In this document: piece by piece, positions 1 through 10,500 of the stretch | Layout of the letters: each line of letters begins with the position of its first letter | Numbering within the stretch: position 1 is the first letter of the stretch | Assembly: GCA_015847255.1 (NCBI GenBank) | Contig: JADLZK010002653.1 | Location: forward strand, 1-64,000 | Length of the DNA: 64,000 bases | Reading direction: 5' to 3' | DNA from: Hyparrhenia diplandra | Lineage: Eukaryota > Streptophyta > Magnoliopsida > Poales > Poaceae | The notes under the pieces: model-generated | The model's input: only the letters and a program-made list of their open reading frames with translations | Databases searched by the model: none | Told to the model about the DNA's origin: nothing | Program-made: the position numbers and the translations under genes

Positions 1-69
1 AAACCCTAGTAGGGTGGGCAATATAGTTGCCGTACATGGGCCTCATGGGCCTACACATATACACTAACA
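1..69 (-). repeat. 3' LTR fragment of copia element I
   Basis: On the minus strand a purine tract (GCGGGGAG) at about 70-77 is followed at once by TGTTAGTG, the usual start of a plant copia LTR. The LTR runs off the left edge of the window, so its end and the target-site duplication cannot be seen. Confidence 0.7.
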
Positions 70-1760
70 CTCCCCGCAGCCTGAACTTCCGGCGCAGCGG
101 AGATCAAGACTGACATGAAAAAAAGCAACACACACAGGCTCCCCGCAGTCACAACTAGCCACCGGGCGACGTTGAGGCCGGATCGAACTCGGAGAAGGTC
201 GATGAGGGCGCACTTGTGAAGAAGATGTCACGAATCGGGAGGTGGTCGGGTACATGGAGCACCCGAACAGCGCCCGATGGCAACCAAGTCTCGAACAAAG
301 TGCAAGTCGATCTCCACATGCATCGCCCGCCGATGCTGAACGGGGTTGGTGGAGAGGTAGACGGGCGCCGACATTGTCACAAATAGACAAGTGTGGTCTT
401 TGTCGTGGGGCCGCGGAAGCTCGCCCAAGAGCCGACGGCCAGAGGCCTCCGCCACAATCATAGCAACAGCCCGGTACTCCGCCCGCACCGAGTGGGAGAC
501 AACCGCTGTCACGCTTGATGACCAGAGACGAGGTTGCCGCCAAGGAAGACGGCGATACCCCGAGGTAGAGCGGCGAGTGTCCGGATACCCCCCGCCCACA
601 CGTCAGTAGACGACGAGCTCGCGGGAGGGAGACCTGGAGCATCAGCCGTAGAGTCAACAAAGCCACGAACATACGGAGTAAGGCGCCATCGCGTTAAAGA
701 TGGGGTGCCCGTGATCATGCATGTGAAGACAGACTACCCAACGGGCGACGCCGATGTCGCCCGTGAAGGTGAGGTACCGCAAGGCACCGCCCAAACCCGA
801 AGGCGGGATCCGCCACAGGGCCGCCTTTCATCGCCAGAAAGCTCACCGGGTATCAACCCGAGTAGCACAGGTGACGCCGTCATCTATACCGCCGAAAGTA
901 TGTCCAGAGCATACCGCCGGGCTGCGCAGAACAACCCCGGAAGGGAAGTCTCCACGAACCCCCGTGAAGTGGTGAAGTGGACCAAGATCCTTCATGGCAA
1001 ACCCCCGCCGCAAGGCCGATATGACACGCCGGAGAAGTCCGCGGGCCGGAGGCCGGAGGACAATGTCATCAACATAGAGTAAAGCGGTAGGCGCCTCAGC
1101 CTCCGCGGGCGATAGACAAACAGAGAAGTGTCCGACTTGGCCTCTCCAACCCCCAAGGTGAGAAGGTAGGTGGCAAACCGAGAGTACCAAGCACCCAGGA
1201 GCCCGGCTCGACTATATAGTGACTTGTTGAGCCCAAGTAAAACCAGAGACGCCGACCGAATCGATAAATCCCTACCGGGCCGGGTCGCAGCGATACCGCC
1301 CCGCATAAGGTGCCATGGAGAAATGCATTCTTGACATCTAGCCGATGCACCGCCAAGAGCGAGAGAGCAAGTGAGAGGATCGCGGCGCGACCGAAAGCGC
1401 GCTTCACCACCGGACCGGGTCTCATCATAATCAACCCCGGCGCGGGTAAAGCCTCCGAAAGTACCCAAATGAGCCTTGTAGCGCCCGCATCGCCGCCACC
1501 CGACGCTGCGCGCCCAGATCCACTTGCTCAGAACCATTACTGCCACCGCACGGACGCGCACAAGGTCCCACGCCTCGTTGGCAAGAAGAGCTCATGCTCC
1601 TCTTCCATCGCGCGCCGCCAGCTAGGATCCGCCAATGCAGCGCGGATGAGGAAGGAATTCCGAGCACCCGGGCGATCGCTTCTGGCGAGAGGGTCGCAGG
1701 ATCTGAGAACCCCCGCCGCATGGCGAGTCACCATCTGGGTGAGTGTGACGGGGTTCGCCA
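64..1760 (-). pseudogene. copia I reverse transcriptase and RNase H remnant
   Basis: The reverse transcriptase part shows LDVKNAFLHGTL (about 1350-1310), LNKSLYSRAGLLGAWYSRFA (about 1240-1180) and LLYVDDIVL with the catalytic YVDD (about 1085-1060), then FAMKDLGPLHHF. RNase H words PDTRRSTSGY, AEYRAVA and HVEIDLHFVRD follow between 590 and 240. They lie in three frames with stops between them, so it is a dead copy. It reads on the minus strand and is followed by the polypurine tract at about 70-77. Confidence 0.85.
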
Positions 1761-2299
1761 AGGATTCGCTGGTAGACAGGTAAATTCACACGACCGCCGT
1801 GGTGGAGGAGGGGCGCGGGCGAGTAGCCGAGCCGGGTCCGAGGCACCGGCGCGCCGGCCGCGCGACCGAACGCACATTTGCGCACGGCCGCCACGCGGGA
1901 TCCCGCCTCGCGGTCGCGGGAACGACGCTGAGGCTTCCGGCCGCGGGCGCAATCGCCGTTCCTCCGGTGCCGCGGCGCAGCAAACGGTGCCTGTGGCCGC
2001 ACGGGGCCAATAGGACGGCCGCCGGGCGCAGCCCAGGCGCCGGGCCACACGCGGGCGCAGTGGGCCCGGCCGCGCGGCGCAGTGGGGCTCTCCGCCGCTG
2101 GCGCAAAGAGTGAGCCCGAGTACCAGAGAAAGAGGCCGGCAACCGGTGGCCGAAATCCCACCGGGTCGCGAAACAAACCTTCCTGGGCAGGGTGGAAGGT
2201 GCGGCCAGGAGTAGGGGGAAATCCACCGGGTCAAGACAACGCCTGAGATGAGGACTCCTGGGAGGAAAGGTCGTAGGGGCCGTACCCTTATGGTCAAGG

Positions 2300-2900
2300 G
2301 AGTAGCCTAGGAACACACACCGGGAAAGTCGAGAGGGCGCCTCAACTTGTGAGGAGCAAGGCGGCGTTGTTTGGGTAACAGCACACCCAAGACACGGAGG
2401 TGATCATAGGTAGGGAGGGAACCGCAGAGGGCGTGGTGTGGAGTGGGAGCAGTGAAGCAAGTGGGACGAAGGCGGTTGAGTAGGTGGGTGGCGGTGGGAG
2501 GCTCGCCCGTAGCGGGGGGCAGAGGCCCCAAGAAGAAGAAGTGTCATGATATCGTCGTGGTGCGGATCATCCGCCAAATTTGCCGCTCGGGAAGAAGTAT
2601 ATGACAAGACATGCGCAAATTAACACCCCGAGAGAGGAAGAAAGAACGAGAGGCTTGTTATCGAACTCACGCCCGTTTGTCGCGACCGACGGCCTTGACG
2701 GTGAGACCGAACCGAGTGGACACCCGTGCAAAGAAGTGGAGGAGGGTGGGAAACGCCCCGCACTTAGCACGCAACGGAAAAGTCCAAGAGTAATGGGAGA
2801 AATCATCAACCAACACCAGATAATATTTGAGCCTAGAAATGCTCTGGGAGATGAGAGGTCCACAAATCACGCTGTACAAGATCAAAGGCATGCGTAGCAC
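2300..2900 (-). pseudogene. copia I integrase remnant
   Basis: The integrase core is recognisable from YYLVLVDDFSHYSWTFPLRA (about 2830-2770) and, one frame over, NGREFDN (about 2680), the D and D(N)GxEF part of the DD35E catalytic site. TATHLLNRLRPT and the C-terminal GSLPTYDHLRVLG follow at 2480-2390. The frame changes at least twice, so no integrase can be made. Confidence 0.8.
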
Positions 2901-3079
2901 GCGAAGAAGAAGAAGAAGAAGAAAAGGTAGTCTAACATGACGACCGAGCCGACACGCATGACAAAGATGCTCGGCATGAGTACGCAGTACAAGAGATAAA
3001 CCGCACTACGATCGAAGCCGAAGCCAAAACGCCGCGGCCGGATGACCGAGGCGGCGGTGCCGCATGGTAGAAGACGGCG

Positions 3080-4489
3080 TCACGGCAAGGCAAGAGCAGC
3101 AGCAGAAGACGGAAGGCTTAAGAGTGTAAAGGGGTCCCGTGCCTCACATCGGAGGAGTGGTCGCCTGAAGCCAAATCCTTCACAAAGAAGACCGGCGTCA
3201 AATTCGACGTAACAAGAGTTATCGCCAGAAGTGAACCGACGAATAGAAAGAAGATTGTGGACCATCCGAGGAGCAACAAGAACATTCGAAAGACGAAAAG
3301 GACCAGAGCGTAACCCTACGAGGTGACCGAAGACAGGAACCATTCCCCACCATGATAGAAGAAGGGCAAGAGGGGTGGGGAGGTCGAAGAGTCGAGTATA
3401 CCAAAGATCCGGAGTGGTGTGGTAGGAAGCCCCGTGAGTCGCTAATCCACTGGCGGTGTCGCCCATGGTGCTGAAGGATCGAGCGAAGCCCGCCTCGATT
3501 CCACCCCGCCAGACGGCTAGGCGGAAGAGGAGCCCGGGTGGCGGAGGAGCCATGGTGGAGCATGGCGTCGCCTCGAGTGGAGGTCGAGTGTTCCCGCCGC
3601 CCCGCCCCCGAACGGCCACACGGAGATGCGCGCCCGCCCATGGGTTGGTGAAGGAGGGACAGGCGCACCGCCGAACCGGAAGTGGAGCAAGCGGTGGATG
3701 GGTCCGCCACCCGTCCAGCCCCGCTCCGCCGGCATCCCCGCCCGGAAGACCACTCACCACCACGGCCACCACACGTCCGCGACGGCGACCATCGCTGCCA
3801 CCCCACCCCGCTGGGCCCTGAGGAGGCGCGCCGACGAGCACGGAGGTAGAGGACGCAGCGCCGGCAGAGCGGCGGTGGGCGTGTGGCACGGTGCCCCATC
3901 CGGGAGCCTCCTCAAGGACGAGGTCGCCCGACACGGCAGAAGGTGGGGAACGGTGTCCGACGAGTGATCCAAGTCCTCGTGTGCGAACCGGCCCATTGAG
4001 GCTCGCAGAGGTTGAGCACCGTGACACGGCCGCCAAGCGTACCCAATGTCGCGAGAGCTGCCGGCCTTTGTCTTCATCCGGGCCGCCAGCACGCGCGAAG
4101 CAGGTCCCCCCGCACGCAAGGCACGGAAGTCGGCCTCGATGAGAGACCGGGCCTCGGCGCGGCCGTAAGAAGTGTCCCTCGATGGCGAGCCGCACGCGCG
4201 AGCAAGGCACCGAGTTTCCCGACAGTCCCGGATCTCGAGGGAGATGGTCCCAACGATCCAAGATGCGGGCGACGCCGCCGAGCGCGCCGCCACGCCGCAT
4301 CTCGCCTGGCCGCAAGGGTGTGTCGAGGCGACGCGGGTCGCCAATGGCGTAGCGACACCGCGAGGAGCATCCGATCGCGCCAACGGCCGTAGGGGAGGTG
4401 TGCGGGTCGCCAGCACGACGGCGACCGTGTTCTTGACGCTCGCGGATCGCGACGCCTTGAGGTGCGTGAGGCACCATGGGATCAAGCAA
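3080..4489 (-). pseudogene. copia I gag, protease and pre-integrase remnant
   Basis: Gag-like words such as ISLEI, SSLVLEEA-like and MGRFAHEDLD are spread over two frames between 4485 and 3890. Further on, the protease-end and GAG-pre-integrase signature FRLSNVLVAPRMVHNLLSIR is seen at about 3310-3230, followed by RRPLLRCEARDPFTL. In the family this part gives the capsid and the aspartic protease. A long open frame (469 codons) on this strand is a GC-rich mosaic, not an intact gag: the recognisable words jump between frames. Confidence 0.75.
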
Positions 4490-4490
4490 C

Positions 4491-4594
4491 CAATTGGTTT
4501 AATTAAAGATTAAAAAAATGGTGTATGTCATCATCAATTTAGTGAGATGTCCTTTCAGGCTACAGGATCATAAACAGCAAAGCTGGTAGCTTAC
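4491..4594 (-). other. intron DNA 3' of PPR exon 9
   Basis: A GTAAGC donor follows the exon (complement of 4589-4594). The rest is AT-rich and non-coding up to the break into copia I at about 4490. Confidence 0.6.
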
Positions 4595-7500
4595 CACTTT
4601 GTTGGCATATGCAATTCCTTTCCCAGCCATCACAGTCTTAACAAAACCGTCGTATGTAAAATTTGTCGGTTGCAATCCAATTTTTTGCATCTGCAAAGAA
4701 AAATCAAATTACCATTGTAGTTTGTAAACACATGAGAATTTTTGCGAATATTCCTTTTTTCCTAATAATGACACTTCACAAAATTACAAAGATTCACCAA
4801 ATTTCAGAATCAAATTTCTCACAGGACCAAAATTGTTTGAAGAGTAATGGTTAAAATAGATTTCATGATCTATGTTGGCGTCAATCTTAAGTAGGTGAAA
4901 TCTGTTTGGAACTGCGCTTGTGTTGAAAAAAGGCTAAAGCCCAAATATGTACATAGGCAGGAATGCATAAAGACCTTAAGCAAAGAGGAAAATACATTGT
5001 TCCCTCAAAAAAAGAGGAAAATACATATACCCCTAACACCCCCCTCGAACTCAGGAAGGATCAAGAAAACTGAGTTTGGATAAATAGAAACAGTGTTGGG
5101 CTCTTGTCTGGACCTTCCTGAAGAAGTCGACCAACATAAGTTCTAAGGGCACAAATCTTAGTGCAACAACACCATCTTGTACCTGTGCCTGACTGCAACA
5201 AGCATCAACACCAATATGCTTAGTGAGCCATAGCCAAGAGGTGTTGGCACCAGATCGTGAGCAATGCTGAGAGCACCAGTGCTGTCAGACAGAAGAGGTG
5301 TTGGCACAGAAATAGAGACACCAAAATCCTCAGGTAACAACCATAGCCAATTAAACTCTGCAGTAGCAAGAGCCATAGCTTGCAACATAGCCTCTGCACT
5401 ACAGCACTAAACGAGAAATAGTTGTTTGCTTCTTAGTCTTCCATGCAATGAGAGAGCCACCAAGAAAAACACAGCAAACAGAAAGAAAGTGAAGATCAAA
5501 GGAATCACTAGCCCAAATAACATTAGAGTATGCTTGGAGCTGGAGCTAGAGCACAAAAAGAACATATGACGAGCAATGGTTCAACAAAGACAATGCAAGA
5601 AAGGAAGGAGCAGAGGCAAACTCCCAACAATGTGGCAATAACAGGTGGGATGAGGAAGAGACTCACCATCAATGGGGCAAGGATGATGATTAAGCTCCAT
5701 GGGGCATTCCTACAGTGTGCTGATCAGTGAGAGAAGAACGGTCAGAAGATCATGACTGTAGTTTGTTGAGACAGATAAAAGCCTCAGAAGAGGAAGAGAC
5801 CTCAACCCCCAAGAAAGTAACAAAGAGGACCCAAATCAGACATGAGAAGCTTCTCACCGGGACGTGCCTTCACAAAGATCACATCATCAACATATACAAC
5901 AAGGGTCTAGCCATGAGATGAAGTATGGATGAACAAGGAAGGGTCATGAGTACTAGGAGAGAAACCAGAAACAGTGACCACAGAGACAAAGCGTTGAAAA
6001 CAACCATGAGGAGCTTGCTTAGGCCATAAAGAGAACGGCAAAGATGACAAACCATGCCCTCAATAAAAGAGTAACCAGGGGGTGGCTTACATATAAACCT
6101 CATGCAGTTCACCACTAAGGAAGTTCTTCACATCAAGTTGATAGATAGACCACACATAATAGAGGCCACAGCAAGAAGACTTCGAACAGTGGTCATGTGA
6201 GCCATAGGGGCAAAAGTATTATCATAGTCACTCTTGTGCTCCTGCTGAAAGCCACGGCCATAAGACGAGCCTTATAATGCTCAAGAGAGCCATCAGAACA
6301 AGTCTTAATCTTATAAATCCACAAGCACGTGACCGGACAAACATGCGAAGAAAGAGGAACAAGATCCCATGTGCCAGTGCTCTCAAGAGCAGTCATCTCC
6401 TCGGCCATCACATGTTGTTATTCTGGATGACAAATGGCATCACAGTAACCATAATGGTCTGCAAACTTGAGCAACCCATGATCCCGAAGGTTATAAGAGG
6501 ACGGCTGAGGAGAAGGTAGCTTAGCAGGAGTCTCATCCAAAGATGGTGAAACAAGAGGCAAAGGATCCTCGATACGTTGGAAATGGTTGTAGGTGTGGAT
6601 CATGGGCAGTTTGGAACCATAAATGGGCAGCTCGGGAGAAAGCCAATAGTGGGATAGTGGGAGGAGATGGTAGTAGGAAGAAACATAGTGGGGATAGGGG
6701 CAGGGAAGTCAAGAAAGTAAGGGGATTAAGATAAACTGTTAGAGTATGAGTAGTGTTGGCCCAAGAGGCCCATGTATGCACTATATTGCTACCCTTCTAG
6801 GGTTAGCCCTAATTGAGGAAATCAGAAATTCTAACATAAACAACAGCAGTTGCCGAAATATCAGAGGGACAAGGGTAGAAAGGGCAAGACTCATTAAAAG
6901 TAATAGTCCAAGAAATCCGCATGTGGCAAGCAATAGGACCCCAACAACGATACCCCTTCTGCTCAGCACAATAGCCCATAAAAATACTCAATGTCGTGCA
7001 CTCACTGGGTGAAAGAACATAGCACAAACAACCAAAAAGACGAGACTTGAGTAGTCAGGTGTCTTGCCCTAGACATGAAGGACAGAAGAGGCTGAATGTT
7101 AATCAAATAAGTGGCAGCAGACAAGCCTAAAAGTGAGGTGGAACAGAAGAAGCAATAATAAGAGCATGAACAGCCTTAAGAATACGACGATGCCTGCGCT
7201 CAGCAAACCATTCTAAGCGTGAGCACCAAGGAAAGAGAATTGAGGAACAGTGCTCTGCTTAGGAACTGATACTGAATTTTGAGTGTTGCTCAGTCAAAAG
7301 GTACTCCCCAACAGAGTCAACGTGAAAAGCACGAATAGAAGTATCAAACTGAGTACAGATCATCGTGGTGAGAGTCTTATAGATGGATAAAGTCTCATTA
7401 CGATGTTTCATAAGTAAACCCAGGTGAATCGAGAGAAATCGTCTACAAATATGATAATAATGATGGTCCCCTTTCGAAGCAAAGGATGCTGAACCCCATG

Positions 7501-10500
7501 TATAGAATGAATAAGCTCAAAGGTACACTTCGACACTAACCCACTAGAATATTATATAAGCTCTGTTTGACTAGCTTACAACCCTGGCACTGGTCCAAGG
7601 ATACATTGAGTGTTAGCTGCATGATAAGATTGGGAACATATGAGACACTAGGAACATGAAAAGAGGAGGACAATAGAGTGCCATGTCCGGCAACAAATAG
7701 AGATGAGCCATCAGCAGTCTGAACAGTAATAGGAATAGGGGTACAAATAGAAGAAAGACTGGTACGACCAGGAGCCATGTGGAAAGAAGCAGCCAAGCTA
7801 CTAGTAGCATCACTGCCAGTACTCTGAGGAACAACCACCACGGCAAGAGTGAGCCTTCTTTCCAGCGTGAAGTCGACCAGTATCAGCACTCCTCCAAGAG
7901 GATGCCACTGAAGAGGGCACTCTGGGTGGAGTGGCAGTAAACCCAAAAGGTGTAGAACGAACAGCCAAGACAAACAAGCAGGCTGAACGAACAGCCAAGA
8001 CAAAAAGCAGGCTGACTGAAGCAAACCAGCAGAAAAACGATGGATCTCCTCATTATGAAGAGCAGAGCCTCCAATCTCCATTAGGGATACATAGGGTTCA
8101 CGAGCAAGTAACTGAGCACGAAGAAGCTCAAACTCTGCACCAAAACGAGTCAGAAAGTCATGGGTACGCCAAAGGTCAAGGCGAGTCTGCTGCTTCTAAC
8201 AAGATTCACAAGTGGCAAGGGACAACTGAGAACCAAGAGTGTCAAGCTCACACCATGCCACAGCAGTGTTTTACAGTCGTCCGATTAATCGCGATTAATT
8301 GCGATTAATCGTCCTAGTCGGTCCCATGGCGACTAGTTTCGGTAGTGTCGACTTGTCGATTAGTCCCAAGGCGACTAGGTTCGACCGGACGACTGGAAAA
8401 CATTGTGCCACAGATAGCTGGTTAAAGAGCTCCTGAACAGTGGCATCACCCTGCAGCAACAACTGCTCCTGCCATAAAGCCACAATGTAGGTCGAGTGAC
8501 CACAAGGCTCATATAACACTAACGAAGAAAATTCGACATCTGAGATGCATAGTCAAACTAAATAGTATCTGCAGCTAAACGTTCATCCATACTAGCAGTG
8601 AGAAGTGCACCTCCAGAGACATCCTCATCTAACCAAGTCCAGTATGGTGCAAACTAAGACCTGTAGGAGGCCATGTCATCATCATACCCCCCCCCCACAC
8701 ACACACACACCCACCCCCCCACCACCCAAAAAAAATACAGATGGGCAATGCAGCACAACGCTGCAACGATGCGGACGTGTCTCCCTCCCTGCATCAGCTG
8801 GCACAGCAGGAGCAGAGGGGCGGTGGCAAGCTGGAGGAACACACTGGCCATGCAGGTGCGGGCGCTTAAAAACAGGTGGAGAAGCTGACTCTATACCAGG
8901 TTTGGAACTGTGCTAGTATTGAGAAGGGCTAAAGCCCAAATATGTACATAGGCAAGAATGCATAAAAGACCTTACACAAAGAGCAAGATACATATACACC
9001 TAACAAAATCAAACACAAAGTAAAAGTAAAAAAAAAAAGTCCAGTAAGCAAGGTTGAGATCCTCCATCGACGAAATAGCACCCCTCCTATTCTAAGATCA
9101 AACACAATGCAGCAGAGGAACCAAACAAATTAGCAAATGGTTGCCACACGGCATTTTACCATCCAAAAGATAGAAAACCTTAAAGTTTCAGAGAATAATT
9201 AAGGCGAAGTTCAACACATAGATTGCATGGCAATTATATAGACTGGAATATAGGTCTTATATATTCATTACCTCTGTAAATAAATGCTCAGCTAATTGAA
9301 AGTCGTTAAACTGTACGCATGCATGCAAAACATCATTGAACGCCCATCTCAAAAATCGTTTTACTGCACTTGGTGCAGACTTCAATGTATTTGCAGGACT
9401 CCCATCTACTCCAACCTTATAAGAAAGATTGTTGCCTGAACAAAGCTGAAACAAAATAAGTTTTATGTATCTCATTGGGATGATGTCTGCACAAATATAG
9501 TGGATGCCTGGATGGTGTATGAAATGGAATGCAGACCTGACTGAGTTTTCTCCTCAAATAGCTCAGGCTGAGCATCAAGCAAATGTTCCCCAGTAGCCAG
9601 CTTCCCCTGACATGATGCCAGATCGAGATCATCAAATTCATTCAAAGCAGGTACAGGAATGTCTAGTCTCGACGATTGGTATCTTCTTTTATTAGACACC
9701 CTCAGATAGTCAGAGCTTTGTGCAGCAAGGGCTACCATATGCTGCAATATGCGATACGCAGATTGAAGGTCACCTAGCGCAGTTAAAACCCTTATAAATC
9801 TCCTTTGTGTGATAATGCTTGGGCTATAATACCTAGAGCAGTCCTTCCAGATATCATAAGCTGCAGGCAAATTTCTCTGGAACATTGCAAGCTAAAAACA
9901 CAAAAGAAACTAATAAGTGAAGTTGCCACAATATTATATAAAAATGAATTAATTATGCTAGAATGAACATTCAGGCTGAAAAAATCAAACAAGCAAGCTG
10001 TCACAACATTAGTTCTATTGCCACAGTACATAAACGTATAGTGATGGCTACTGCATATATGAAATGTTGTATTTCATGAAAGAAACACAAAATAAGAGGC
10101 ACGAGAACTTTCGTTTTGAGAAAACTAAAATTGGGTCAGCAACAATACTAAGAAAAAAATGGTTTAAGAAAATATTATGGATTTTACAGTCATTTTATAC
10201 TGATTTATTAAGGATGAGGTGAAAGCCACAGAGTGAAAAGGGAACTTCATAGGCAGCAACATGCTGATATTATTAAAAAATAGACCAAGGATGAAGCAAT
10301 ATGATGAACAATTTGGTACGAAAGTAGGCTTACGACCACAACAGAAAAGTGAGGTAACTTGATATTAAATGGGAATATAAGAAAGAACATTTCTTCATAC
10401 AAACCTTCAAAAGTTCACAGTATGTTATTTCAGACTTCCCAAGAAAAAGATTTTCCAGTATCTCCAGACAGCATTCAGCATCCTTCAGATTTTCTCTACT

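Larger units (their letters stand above)
1..4489 (-). mobile_element. Ty1/copia retrotransposon I, decayed, 5' end missing
   Basis: In minus-strand order the segment holds gag (4489-3750), protease and GAG-pre-integrase (about 3500-3080), integrase (2900-2300), reverse transcriptase (1750-850), RNase H (700-80), a polypurine tract and the start of the 3' LTR. This order, with integrase before reverse transcriptase, defines the copia superfamily. Every domain is cut by stops and frameshifts. No 5' LTR or primer-binding site is visible near 4490, where the sequence changes to AT-rich intron DNA, so the 5' end looks truncated. It lies just downstream of a PPR exon (4595-4690), hence probably in a later intron or past the end of that gene. 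Confidence 0.85.
4903..9005 (-). mobile_element. Ty1/copia retrotransposon II with both LTRs and TSD AAATC
   Basis: Short LTRs (4903-5038 and 8899-9005) bound a 4.1-kb element, flanked by identical 5-bp duplications AAATC at 4898-4902 and 9006-9010. The LTR ends read TGTT...AACA. On the minus strand a primer-binding site lies against the 5' LTR and a polypurine tract against the 3' LTR. Inside are gag, protease, integrase, reverse transcriptase and RNase H remnants in copia order, all frameshifted. It lies in PPR intron 8, in the same orientation as the gene. A hAT-type MITE is nested in its gag region. Confidence 0.93.

Noticed and set aside
3080..4489. 469-codon frame as an intact gag
   Set aside because: Recognisable gag and protease words lie in more than one frame; the long frame is a by-product of high GC.
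8690..8742. Z-DNA or regulatory element
   Set aside because: Ordinary C/CA simple repeat inside a dead element.
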